Below, in pieces: positions 20,501-31,419 of a stretch of DNA of 64,000 nt. Source of the DNA: Coprinus comatus (lineage: Eukaryota; Basidiomycota; Agaricomycetes; Agaricales; Agaricaceae); NCBI GenBank assembly GCA_034638255.1, contig JAWPGT010000083.1, positions 30,973 to 94,972 on the forward strand. Direction: 5' to 3'. The notes beneath the pieces were generated by a model. That model made no database searches, had not been told where the DNA came from, and saw nothing but the letters and a program-made list of their open reading frames with translations. How positions within the stretch are numbered: the stretch's first letter is position 1; every line of letters begins with the position of its first letter. The translations under genes were made by a program, and so were the position numbers.

Positions 20501-22202
20501 CCATCAATTCCTATAGCTTCTATCTTATTTCCCCAGCTCTAAGGTGTTTAACGCCTTGGCTCTAGTTAAAACTAGCCCCTCCTGCTAAGGGACAGTGGTG
20601 TGAACAGTGCTATGGACAAAGAACCCGTGTTGAAAGGGATTGTGTTTGAGACGTATATTATTGTGGAACGGTGATGATGTTGTCAATATTTGTTTCAATG
20701 TTGGCCTACATATATCTACTTCTGGTTGTCTCGTGTAGCGTTTCTGCGATGTTAATTCATATGAGGTGAAGGAATACAACACACAACCTTAACATACACA
20801 CGTGAACATGTGGATTTTGTTAAGGAGAATAATTTGGTCAACACGATCAGACCCTGTGCATTTCAGCATGTTCAGTGGATTTGAAGCCTTCATTCGAGTT
20901 TTGTGTCTCTTTGAAATTTGTCATAGAGGAAGTATTACGTCACTGTTCAGCATCCTATCACGTCATGCGATGATGACTTCTCTCTCCCTACTTCACTGAG
21001 CACTTGATCTGTGCTGGCTATGTTCCTCATGAGCTCTTAGTTACCAGCCTGCGAGTCTCTCTACAGAACCATACTTGTGCAGTCATCGCTTGGACAATTC
21101 CCACACGTCTTCAGATTTATACTGCTCTTCAGGGATCAGAAGCTCAAATGTACCCTTGGCACCCTCTTCACCATTCCTGTGTCTGTCCTCAATTGGAGCT
21201 TGGATTACACTGGTCGTGTATGGAGTCATGCAGGTCTCTGGTGGATTGTGTGTTAGGTTTTTCCCAGATATCTCCTTATCTTATCCATCTTTCCTAATCA
21301 CTCCACTTATCTTATCCTGATGTTCTGGACTCTTTCATAATGTTCTTTTCCCTTATTATGTTACTTACATATTCCCTTTGTGTGCTGGCAAGGGTCCTTA
21401 TTGTTCTCCCCTTTTGGCTGTTCTTTGTTCTGGTAGATATATAAGTCCCTCATGTCTTAGCCAAACCATCCAATCAATTCCCTTCTTTCTGTGTCTGTGT
21501 CTGTGTCTGAGCTTAACTCTCTCTCAACTTCACTCTCATTCTCAACATCACTCTCTACCATTCTGACATTGTGGATGGATACCGTGTAGTTAGGAAGGAT
21601 GAGTGTGAGTCATCTCATCTCAATGTATATACTGTGACAGCATACCTTTTCACCCTCTACTCAGCCTATAATCATTGGTGGTCGGTTGATCACTGTCAAT
21701 GAGATTGTCATTCTTCGACACAAACACCTAACTAAGATGAAGACCTTAGGCTGTCACCTATCTGACTTTGACAAGGAATTGTGGTCCTAAATCCTTGTTC
21801 TCCAAGCCTCAAGGCATACCAGACTCTTTCCAGAGACATCATTGTTGTGGGTTTCTTTTTCCTTTGCAACAATTTACCAAGGAATTACCAGATATGTAGG
21901 TCGTTCTGAGCATGTGGTTAACAATGTTTCAATGAAAAAGTTTATTCCTGCTGAAACATGGTGCATGCATCTGCTGCACAGCTACAATTACTTTGTTTGG
22001 TTTTTCTTCTTAGGTTGACTTGCACACTTTTGTGTTCAACTTCGAGGTTCTCTCTAAGGTTTTAGTACCAGTCTGAAAGGGTCTGGTATAATCCACTATG
22101 TTTTGGTCCTCCGTTCTCCCCTCTCTCCTTTGCTCTCTGTGGCATCCGTCACTTTCCTTTCCTCTTGCTTGCTCAGTGCTATTGTGTTCACCTTCGTCTT
22201 TA
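20500..22202 (+). repeat. Upstream part of duplicated gene unit, copy 1
   Basis: Matches 46640-47520 block by block: CTTATTTCCCCAGCTCTAAGG/CTCATTTCCCCAGGTCAAAGG, GTTAATTCATATGAGGTGAAG/GTTAATTCGTATGAGGTGAAG, and the pair TTACGTCA...TCACGTCAT (20934-20966 and 47115-47133). It is the 5' flank and leader of the Zn2Cys6-like gene. A 450-bp stretch at 21560-21900 has no counterpart in the other copies, and I recognise nothing in it. Confidence 0.6.
20934..20966 (+). promoter_or_regulatory. Paired ACGTCA motifs upstream of the gene family
   Basis: TTACGTCA and TCACGTCAT in the same order and nearby spacing at 47115-47133, and one TTACGTCAT at 49463. ACGTCA is the ATF/CREB-type half site. A regulatory role is inferred from conservation only. 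Confidence 0.4.
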
Positions 22203-22908
22203 TTATTCATGGATCTAGCCTATCTCTTGTCCACTACACCTACGAATCAATCTAAATCAACTGGTGAGGAGGATAGGATGTCACTACCACTTATTCCTCC
22301 TCCTCCATCTGTCCTTGATCCTGTTCATCCACCAGTCACAGCTGATTCCGGTGTTCAGGGTGCCGTGGATGACGAATCTGAAGCTGCAAGTACTCACGAT
22401 CAGCTAGTGCGTCAACTCAACATTGACAGCAATGGGACTGGAAATCAAGTTATGGTATCAGATCTTTGGACGGCGTTTTTTTAAACTGTATAGACATCCA
22501 TTTGGACGTATGAATTCTATGTTTCAAAAGAGTGCTAGGATGTGGTTGAAGGGGTTGAATAAAGGAGATCCGGGATATGTATGTGAAATTTCCTGACACA
22601 CTCTTCCGACGCTGTCACTAAATTTTGTTTTATATTTATATTTCTAGATTTGCGAGTCATGTACAATCCAACCAGGTTATGGAGTTGGATGTGATCGTGA
22701 ACATATACGATGTCAATTATGTTTTGAACGACATCATGTTTGTTCACGTATAAGTGATTTTAGAAAGCAAATGATTATGGAGAAATTGAGGTTGGAGGAA
22801 AATGAGTATAATTATCTCATTAAATTTGTCCCTCCTAGAGGAAGTGGTATTTGTGTTAGTCATGTTGGATTGCCAGTGTGGTCTACTCAGGCTCATATTA
22901 CTACAAAT
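22203..22908 (+). pseudogene. Zn2Cys6-like family gene, copy 1, 5' part
   Basis: Starts near the in-frame ATG at 22209 (MDLAYLLSTTPTNQSKST). Pro/Ser-rich acidic N-terminus, then SDLWTAFF. A run of seven T (about 22476-22482) throws the frame into TAA, and the next frame resumes KLYRHPFGRMNSMFQKS...LKGLNKGDPGY. A 69-bp GT-AG intron follows (22579-22647). The next exon holds the cysteine cluster CESCTIQPGYGVGC...CQLCFERHHVC (CX2CX9CX6CX2CX6C). This resembles the fungal binuclear Zn cluster but its first loop is 9 residues, not 6. A basic/acidic helix and VPPRGSGICVSHVGLP follow. The gene is interrupted at 22908 by the copia element C and resumes at 39175. I infer a DNA-binding nuclear protein. 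The specific role is unknown. Confidence 0.65.
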
Positions 22909-23128
22909 TGTTGAACTATTATTAGTTCTATGATGACATTCTCTAATGGCATTACGCTGATGAACATGTGACTTAATATGTTTTCGCACGGACCAATGTA
23001 AATATGTATATAAACTTGTATTCCAGCATTATATACACTCAGTTCCTTCTACTACAACAACCACCTCACCCTCAGTAAGTGTTAGTCGTACCTACCCATG
23101 CATACCACGCTACACTCTTGTTTTAACA
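22909..23128 (+). repeat. 5' LTR of copia C
   Basis: 220 bp, TG...CA. TATATAAAC lies at about 22997-23005 and is a likely TATA element. Its interior gives the undisturbed version of the site into which element D jumped in the 3' LTR. Confidence 0.95.
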
Positions 23129-23140
23129 GGTTATGGGCCC
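23129..23140 (+). promoter_or_regulatory. Primer-binding site of copia C, half-tRNA(iMet) type
   Basis: GGTTATGGGCCC directly after the LTR is, bar one base, the complement of the anticodon stem-loop of eukaryotic initiator tRNA-Met (GGGCTCATAACC). Drosophila copia and yeast Ty5 use this kind of half-tRNA primer. The assignment is inferred. Confidence 0.55.
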
Positions 23141-23412
23141 TGGTTAGCCTGTACGACTCACGTTGCGCACTCGACGAGTACTACTCATCGTGCAGCACTG
23201 AGCTCGAGGGTGAAGCTGGATTCACCTGTGAGGGAAGTCTGAGTTCTGCTCACTCGAGACAATTGACCTACCAGTGTTCTCTAAGCAAACCCTTACCATA
23301 CTCGGTTAGCCGGATAGCTTGTAACTTAGTAGAACATAGCGCAGTTAATGCAGCTTTAGTTCCTAGTTCTGATGAATGTTCTGTTGTAGACTTACATCTC
23401 CAAACATTACTC

Positions 23413-26400
23413 ATGGCTGCTTTGATCCCTTTGATCCCAGTCCTCACAGGCACTGCCAACTATCAAGTGTGGTCAGCACATGTTATGTCTATTGCCAATA
23501 TGATCCACATGGATGGATGGTGTGTAGCGAGAATGATCGATGGCACTGCCACAAGGCCTGCTGCTGTCGGTGGTTCCCCCGCAACTGCCAATACTGCTAT
23601 GGTACCCCCCACAAACGTCGAAGAGATTCGAAAGTTTGACAACGTTGAGGCCTTTGCTCTTGGGATGCTAAATTCCCAATTGAGTGATGAGATGCTTTGA
23701 CATGGTGAAACAACCTCCGACGATCTCTGGACACACCTGAGACAAGTTTATGGCACATTTTCGGCAGGTGCAGCTTACAAGCTGTATGCTTCTGCAGATT
23801 CGTTCCGATTATCTGGTGTGAATGATCCTTCTAAAGAGATCTCCACCTTTAGGGACTACTTCACGCAGTTAGAGCAAGCCTCGCCCCCAATCAACGTCCC
23901 CGGTATCCTCCGTGCGCTGATGTTGATGACTCGCATTCCTCCTCAATGGAGTGCCACTCGTGCTGCCCTTCTTGTTCAATACGGTAATGCCCTTTCGACC
24001 TTAATGGTCCAAATTGTCTCTGACGCCATTATGGGTGCATGGCGAGATTCCCGTGGTGCCGCCTCTGCTTCTCGTGCCGCTTCAACTGGCATTAAAAACT
24101 ACAAGGGTGCAAAGCCCTATTCTAAACCCCAAGGAGGCGCTTCTCAGCAGCCCCAACAACAACAACAGAATGCTTCTGGGTCTAATTCTAGACCAAATCA
24201 GAACCAGAACTCCGGTTCCAGTGATGCTTCTGGAGGGGATAAGGATAAAAAGAAGAAGCATCGACACAGAAAACGTGGCGGTAATAAGGCAAACAAAGCC
24301 GAAGGGGATGATGGTAACGCTGATATGATTTTGTCACCTGCTATTCTGGAGTCTTTCACGACTCCCACTAACAAACCTACTACCACTCGTTCTCTCATTG
24401 AGAGAATGAAGACTACTGATCCCCGCCTCAGGGCAGTGGCCTTGAAAAAGGCTGCAGATGAAGTCGTTGTGCACGGTGTCAAGCCTCCTGCTCCTCGTGC
24501 TACTCTTCTTCCCCCTGCTGGGCACCTGGTCAGTCGTACCCGGTATCAGAAAAAGAAGACAGAGGTCTTCGAGAAGATGGGTGCTCACCTTGGCTTTGGC
24601 GTGGTTGAACCCTGTCCCCCATCACCTCCACTATCGCTTGATGCGATGGTGTCACACATCCTTCCTGAAGAGGAAGTTGATTCGTCTTCAGTTTCTACAC
24701 CTGGGTCCCCCATGTGCAGATCAAAGTCTCCTTCCTATGTCCCTCCTTCTGATGTCCCTGAAGCGATCTCCGAGGCTGACGCCTACATGAATGATCCGGA
24801 CTACGAGGCTGATGGTGATTATGAGGTCGATGATGGTTGGTACAATGAGTACGTTCCTTTCTTCTCTCAAGAATTCTTCTTAACTAAATGGAACTTACAG
24901 AGATGCCCCAACCCAGCAAGGTTGGGGAGACGAACCAATCGCTCCATCAGACCCCATGTTCTAGAGCGTCATATTGGACTGCCGGACTATAGTCGGACTA
25001 TTGCTAGTTCTCTTTTATCATCTACTACTACTGTTTGTACTCCTGTTTCGGTTTTGAATATGACTCCTTCTCCCGCTTCAACTAGTGATCATTTTGTCTT
25101 ACCAACGAAATACCTAAAAGATCCTAAGAATGGTGATGAACCAGTTAAACCTCTTGAATGCTTATGCAACTTCTGTGAAGACAAAGGAAAACCTAATTAT
25201 GCTAGAGAGTCTGCAGTTTGGCTCCTCGATTCAGGCGCTAGCTTTAATTGCACACTGCATATAGCTGACTTTATCGAGTTAGAGGAAGGAGAATTTGGTG
25301 GTGTCAGAGACGCCAGCAATAATCTCATAACCATAAAAGGTCGTGGGAAAGTTCTCTTTCAACACAATGTAGACAGAGTTATTAGAACGACTCCACTATA
25401 CCCGGTCTATTATCTAGAGTCTCTCTCCATGAGAATCATTTCACCTGGCGCCTTATGGCTGCAAGGAATGAGGAGTGAGTCTAATTTAAAGTGAACCAAT
25501 ATTTATCGTTCAAATGGAAAGATATTTATGCATGCATCACGCATCCCAGTGTTCAAAGTCTTAGAAGATGCCCTCCATCACGTTCACACTAGGATGGTGT
25601 GTCACTATACTGCGAACCAGGTGCTCTCTTATTGCGCATCAAAACTTTCTATTTATGATCTTTGGCACCATCAAATGGCGCATCCTGGAAAGGAAGTATT
25701 GCGACAATTACCAAAACACTCAGAAAAAGTACCTGAGTTCGACATTCCTATCTCCGGTCAAGTATGTGATGGTTGTGCTCGAGGCAAAATGTCTGATGAT
25801 GCACATCGTCCTTCTTTGACAAGAGCGAAGTCATTTTTAGAATTGATCCATAGTGATCTTCTAGAATTCCCCGTTGCCTCGTATCACAAGTACAAGTGGG
25901 CAATGACGTTCTATGATGATTATTCAAGCCACGCCTGGATCCTCCTCCTACGAGCCAAATCTGATGCCTTGATGGCACTTGAAAGATTCTGTGCCTTTGA
26001 GGAAAAACAATTTGGTAACACGATTAAGCATATCCGGACCGACAATGGTGGAGAATATGTTTCTAAGAAATTTGAGGAATTCCTTCACTCAAAAGGAATA
26101 GTACATGAGACGTCTGCACCACATATACACCAGCAGAATGGTAGAGCAGAAAGACTGAACCACACACTTCAGGAAAAGGCGCAAGCCATGCGACTTACTG
26201 CATGCTTACCAGATTCTTGGTGGGAATTTGCCCTTAACACGGCAGTTCATTGTTACAATAGAACTCCCATCAAACGTCTTGAATGGAAAACTCCCATAGA
26301 AATGGTAACAGGGAAGAAGCCAGATCTATCTGATCTTCACGTGTTTGGCTGTGCAGCCTACGTTTTCATCCCAAAGGAATCAAGGGATGACAAATTATCT

Positions 26401-29287
26401 CCCAGATCTGAATTAATGATCTTCCTTGGTTATGCTGGTGCTAACTTTACGTTCATGCGACACCAGAAAGGAAATGTTATTTATACTGCGAAAACAGCTA
26501 TTTTCGACGAGGGCTGGTATCCCAAATGCAAGCCGGATCACGAAAAAATTAAGGACTCCGGTTCTACAAAAAACCCCAAAATAAATCCTCCTCCTCCGGC
26601 GTCTGATGAAGATGACGAGGATACTATACCTGATCTCTATCCTGATGATCCTATGGACACATCTCGACAAGACGACAGTGATAGACTCCCAACGCCTAGA
26701 CTGCAAGGTCCGATTCCCGGACCATCTACTTCTCAAAAACCTCCTGTTCCCAGTCCGAGCAAACCCACTCCTAGGAAAACAACAGTTGAGGAAGTCACTG
26801 ATGAAGATGATGATGACGCGTTATCATACACGGATCCAGAATCACCAATTCGTCAACCTAGTCCGAGCCCTGCTCCTAGGACTGACTCCACCCGTCCCAT
26901 TTCTCCATCACCTGAACGACCTCCTAGACCAGTTGAACCTTTACCTTGCCGTTCCGGCCGAGAAAAGTTTGTTCCTTTTAGAGAAGGTAACGTTTATGGG
27001 GAGAGAACACATCCGTCTGAAATCCTACGAGATTACAATCAAAATGAACCTCTACCACCCCAGGGGAGAGTTCATCTCCGTGGACATGATTTTAGAATTC
27101 GCAATCAACGAGATTGCCCAAAAGCAGATCCACGTCCAATTTCTCCCAAAGAAGTCCGAGAATGTCGCGATGAAATACGCAGACAACACGAGGATGCCTC
27201 AAGGGGATATGCGAGGGAACAAAACCCTGACGCAATGGAAGAAGATGCAGATTGCAAGATTCAACGGATAACTAAGGAAGGGGGGTTAGAATTGATGAAC
27301 TTTTTATTGGCAAAAGCGAGTTCAACTACAGTTCCTGAGCAATTCTGTGATCTTGTAAAATTGAATCCAGAGGAACGTAAACACTGGCACAAAGCTTGTC
27401 TCGAAGAACTAGATGCACTGAAAAAGCGACAAGTTTACGAGTTGGTGAAACTTCCGGAAGGAAGGAAAACCGTAAAAAATAGATGGGTCTTTAATGAAAA
27501 GAGTGACGGTCGCAAACGTGCTAGACTAGTTGCTAAAGGATTTTCTCAAGTCGAGGGCATCGACTTTGATGAACTATTTTCTCCAGTAGTAAGATATGAG
27601 TCCGCTCGAATCCTGCTCGGGTTAGCCGCCCTTGAAGACTGGGACATTGAGTCTGTCGATGTAAAGACAGCATATCTCTATGGCAAACTGGATGAGGAAA
27701 TCTATATGGATCAACCCGAAGGTTTCAAACTTAAGGGCAAGGAACATATGGTGTGGAGGTTACGACGAGCATTGTATGGCCTTAAACAAGCCGGCTTGGC
27801 CTGGTGGAAGGAGATGGCATCTTCCATGAACCAACTAGGCTTCAAGCGATGTGAATCCGATGCCGGTATTTATATATATTGTCGAAAAGCTGGCAAGTTT
27901 GTCATTGCTGTCGTGTACGTTGACGACATACTTTTCATGGGAAATGACTCTGCCCTGCTTAAAAAGCTTAAAGGAGAGTTTATGAAAAAGTGGGAATGCC
28001 GCCACCTTGGAGAAGTCAAAGAATTTCTCGGTATGCGCATAAGGAGAGATAGAGCTAATCGTAAGATCTTCCTGGATCAAAGTGCATATCTAGAGAAGAT
28101 CCTGGAAAGGTTTAAAATCACTGGCTCCGACCGTGATACCAAACCGGCGCGAACTCCGCTGCCAGAAGGGTACTATCCAGTTCCTAACGACAAGCCAATC
28201 AACTCCTCCATCCGTTCTAGGTACCAACAGGTGATCGGATCACTGTTGTATATTGCTATTGGCATGCGTCTGGACATTTCGTTTGCTGTGACTAAGCTTA
28301 GTCAACATTCTCATAACCCTACGGAAGAACATTTGCGTAGAGCTCTCTATATTTGTAGATACCTGTTAGCGACTCGGGAATACCAAATGACGCTTGATGG
28401 ATCTGGTAATGAGGGCTTCATTGCTTACAGTGATTCTGATTGGGCTAGTGATCCTTCTACTCGAAGATCCCAAACTGTCAGGAATGCTCTAGACAGTCCC
28501 CAAGGTCAGTACTTATTGTTGGTTGAGGTTAGAAGAGTTGTGGTTGGATATTCTGTTTGGAGTTTTGGACTTGTAGATTATTTCCGCTTTCTGTGACATC
28601 ACAATGTCACGTCACACGTTACTGAAGCGTCCTGCAGACACATGAAGACTCTCTAGTCTAATACAAGTGTCTGCAGGTGAGTAATTAAGAAGTTATTGTA
28701 TGTTCTAGTCTAATACAAGTGTCTGCAGTGTTTGTGTTATATCTCAGTCATTTCTCAACCATTTCCTTCCATTCCTTCGTCATCGTGCTCGTCTCGTCGT
28801 CCTCTACGATCCTGCGCTTACACAAACTGGTTATCTGTCAACTGTTGCATCCTGCCCGGTAGCCTGGGTCAGTCGATCACAGAAGACTATTGCGTTATCG
28901 TCCACAGAGGCTGAGTACATGGCTATTTCCGATTGTAGTCGCCAGTCCATATGGATCAGAAGCCTAATGACTGAACTTGGTTTGCACAACAACGAACCAA
29001 TGGATATTTGTGGAGACAATATGGGCTCTCTCTTTATCGTGCAAAATCCTGCCGTCAAAAAGAGATCAAAACACATAGACATTATTTTCCACTTCATTTG
29101 TCAAGTAATTGATGAAAAGAAGGTTCAGCTCTATTTTATCCCAGGCACTGAGAACCCTGCAGATCTTCTCACGAAGAATCTTGGACGTGTGAAGTTTGAA
29201 TACTTCCGTGATAACTATTACGGGTTGGAGTTTTCTAATCCCACATATAGCGCTGCCAAGCGCTCAAATAATATGGTCCCAACATAA
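23413..29287 (+). pseudogene. gag-pol of copia C
   Basis: Single reading frame from ATG 23413 (MAALIPLIPVLTGTANYQVW). Order: gag (FRDYFTQLEQ; His/Lys/Arg-rich tail), protease (WLLDSGASFNCT, about 25220), integrase zinc finger (HHQMAHPG...CDGCARGKM), integrase core (HSDLLEF; RTDNGGEYVSKKFEEFLHSK; HQQNGRAERLN), Pro/Asp-rich linker (26580-26950), reverse transcriptase (QVEGIDFDELFSPVVRYES; LYGLKQAGLAWW; VVYVDDILFMG near 27925) and RNase H (YSDSDWASDPSTRRSQT...SSTEAEYMAIS). Two in-frame TGA codons (23698-23700, 25492-25494) and a 347-bp solo LTR in RNase H disable it. No zinc knuckle seen in gag. Gag and pol share one frame, as usual for plant and fungal copia. Confidence 0.95.
28476..28822. repeat. 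Solo LTR of a third family (E)
   Basis: 347 bp, TGTCAGGAAT to GCGCTTACA, with perfect 5-bp duplication CAAAC (28471-28475, 28823-28827). Contains a direct repeat GTCTAATACAAGTGTCTGCAG (about 28657 and 28710). It interrupts RNase H of copia C exactly between codons for SQT and GYLST. No other copy is in the window. Confidence 0.9.
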
Positions 29288-29546
29288 GGCGCTTCATAGC
29301 TGCCATGTTCGTATTCAGGGGAGTGTTGAACTATTATTAGTTCTACAATGACATTCTCTAATGGCATTACGCTGATGAACATGTGACTTAATATGTTCTC
29401 GCATGGACCAATGTAAATATGTATACATCAGGATTTCGCACACTTTTTTTCGGGCTACTTACTGCTCCTTGTAGGGCTTAAGTCAGCTTATGCTCCTTAA
29501 TATCCTTGTGGGTACCTTATGATACTTTGGTGAAAATTTCTCCAAG

Positions 29547-30182
29547 TGTTATGACCACGAACCGTTAAGCTGAACACTCCTGGAACTTAAACGCTAGAGT
29601 GCAGTCGTGTAGGAACGTGCGATCAATAAACACTCTGCTGCAATCTCAAGGCCTTTCAACCTAGTGACCGAGAGGTATGGAGACAGAGATGTATAAGGGC
29701 TACAACAGAAGAGATTAAAGCTTAGGGCTTTAATCGTCTAATACAGCGAGTATTTATACTATACTAGGAATGTACCTATTAATAGCTACTAACTACGTAT
29801 GTCCCAAATACTCGTCATCGCTTTATAATCTACTCCATACACAATGCTAGAACTGTCAACAGGAGTAGGTGAGACATCGGGGTCGGGGACTATTTACTCC
29901 ATATACAATGAAAGATTAGTCAACAGGAGTAAAATGACGAAACAGATAACTAATACTGGAGCTGGGGAAATGTATACTTCTAAGCATAAGTGGAGTCTCA
30001 TACTTAGTTCGACGTTAGGTCATAACGATGTCATAGTGATGTCACTGTGATGTCACCGGGGAATGGTATGTCAAGCGGAGTCGTCCATGGTGTCATCATT
30101 GGGAATGAGTTCGGGGAAGATGGCGAACAAGTCTTCCTCGGTGGTGGTGGTACGGGCCGGTGGTTTGGGTGGACTCGTAACA
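29547..30182 (-). repeat. 3' LTR of element B
   Basis: 636 bp, on + TGTTATGACC to CTCGTAACA. Short open frames across it are not genes. Confidence 0.95.
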
Positions 30183-30761
30183 TTACTTCCTTCCTTAAGG
30201 GGAATGTCCTCATTCTCAACTTCAGAGGTCTCTGCAAGGGGAGCCAGTGATGTTGGCCTCGGCGACGGGGTCGTAGTCTTCTCCAAAGTCTCGTCCAAAG
30301 TCTTCTTGATTTGATCCAGTACTCTGGCGTGAGCGGCGGTGTGCTTGGCGAGAGTGGGAATGGCATCGATGATGTCTTTCACTGCGAGATCCAGTCGGAA
30401 TCGGGGTACGGGGTCCTGTCGATCGTGAGCGGCGTATCTCTGGTGGTTCATGAATGCTAGGACGCGTTGTCCCTCGATTGATTGGTCGTTGTGTCGGTTG
30501 CTGTTGTAAAAGTGTCCTATCTCCTTGTAGAATGTTACTGTCCGTTTTATCGGCAGGGCGGAGTTTAGGGTTTTGGATGTAGTGCTCCTCAATAACGGAG
30601 GTCGGGATGGTGTTGGAAGGGAGGCCTTTGTACTTGTTGCGGGAGCAATGCTTGGCATAGTGGCCTGGAGCAGTTTGCTTACAGTGGTTGCAGAAGTAAC
30701 TTTCGCAATGTGGTAGGAAGTGGTTATGTCCGTTACATGCAGGGCACCGACGCTGTGTGGA
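30071..30761 (-). pseudogene. Third ORF of element B, zinc-knuckle part and tail
   Basis: On the minus strand, just after a TAA, the frame at about 30755-30660 encodes CPACNGHNHFLPHC (CX2CX4HX4C) and CNHCKQTAPGHYAKHC (CX2CX6HX4C), the same tandem-knuckle arrangement as in element A. The frame then continues as MPSIAPATSTKASLP... to 30071, running into the 3' LTR, with the stretch ELIPNDDTMDDSA encoded by LTR sequence. The upstream half of the ORF lies in a different frame (30733-31404), so at least one frame break exists. Confidence 0.6.
30183..30196 (-). promoter_or_regulatory. Polypurine tract of element B
   Basis: On the minus strand AAGGAAGGAAGTAA directly precedes the 3' LTR. Confidence 0.7.
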
Positions 30762-31404
30762 TTAATTTAATTGGTGGCATGTATGGGGTCTGGGGACATT
30801 GGCTGGGAACGTTTGGTGGGATAGTAGGTTGGTCAGGTAGTAGCTTTCCTGAGTGGTCAGGTTCCGGGCCCATTGTTCGAGCATGTAGTGGTTCCTGAGG
30901 AGTGGTGTGAGTCGCTTCCGAGTCTCTAGAAAGGATTCCGTCCCTTCGAGTCTCAAGGTTGCTAGTGCTAACATATCGTGGTCCAAAACTAACGCTGAAG
31001 AGCGAAGGTCTTGAATTTCGGGATCTGTCAAGATCCTGGAAAAGCTGGTGGAGGCTAGCATGCTCTGGTTGTGAAAAACCATTCGATTGGAGTTTTTGAC
31101 AAGTGTGGGCCAAGGTGTCCCAAAGGTACAGTTCCTTAGCTCTTTGAGGAAAGTAAGCAGATAGGTCTTCCCGAAGGGTGTGAAGGAGTGTGCGGCGTTC
31201 AGAGTTGTTTCGATGAACGGATTCGAGGTCAGCGATGTATGTTTCGCATGATAGTCGGAATCGAACAAGCTGAGTGTCAGGGGAATACGGGAGAGGGATG
31301 CGTGTGGTGGAACCATTGATAGGAGCCAAGGTTTGGGTTGGGAGTACGGTGGAGGGGGCGTTGGTGATAGTAGTGATGGGTGTATTGGGAGGAGAGTAGA
31401 GCAT
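30733..31404 (-). CDS. Third ORF of element B, N-terminal part
   Basis: 223 codons, starting 15 bases after the pol stop (31420). Thr/Pro-rich start, then RFRLSCETYIADLESVHRNN and KELYLWDTLAHTCQKL, the counterpart of KLYELWNVLTHIA in element A. The adjacent frame 30762-31316 is also free of stops for 184 codons, as in element A. No known domain. The conserved position after the chromodomain in two distinct gypsy families supports a real third gene. Confidence 0.55.
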   Translation of the reverse strand: MLYSPPNTPITTITNAPSTVLPTQTLAPINGSTTRIPLPYSPDTQLVRFRLSCETYIADLESVHRNNSERRTLLHTLREDLSAYFPQRAKELYLWDTLAHTCQKLQSNGFSQPEHASLHQLFQDLDRSRNSRPSLFSVSFGPRYVSTSNLETRRDGILSRDSEATHTTPQEPLHARTMGPEPDHSGKLLPDQPTIPPNVPSQCPQTPYMPPIKLIHTASVPCM

Positions 31405-31419
31405 TGAACTGGGGTTTGG

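Noticed and set aside
29844..30050. Repeated short plus-strand frames starting MLELSTGVGE at 19157, 29844 and 37476
   Set aside because: They lie inside family B LTRs and share only LTR sequence, with no evidence of coding.
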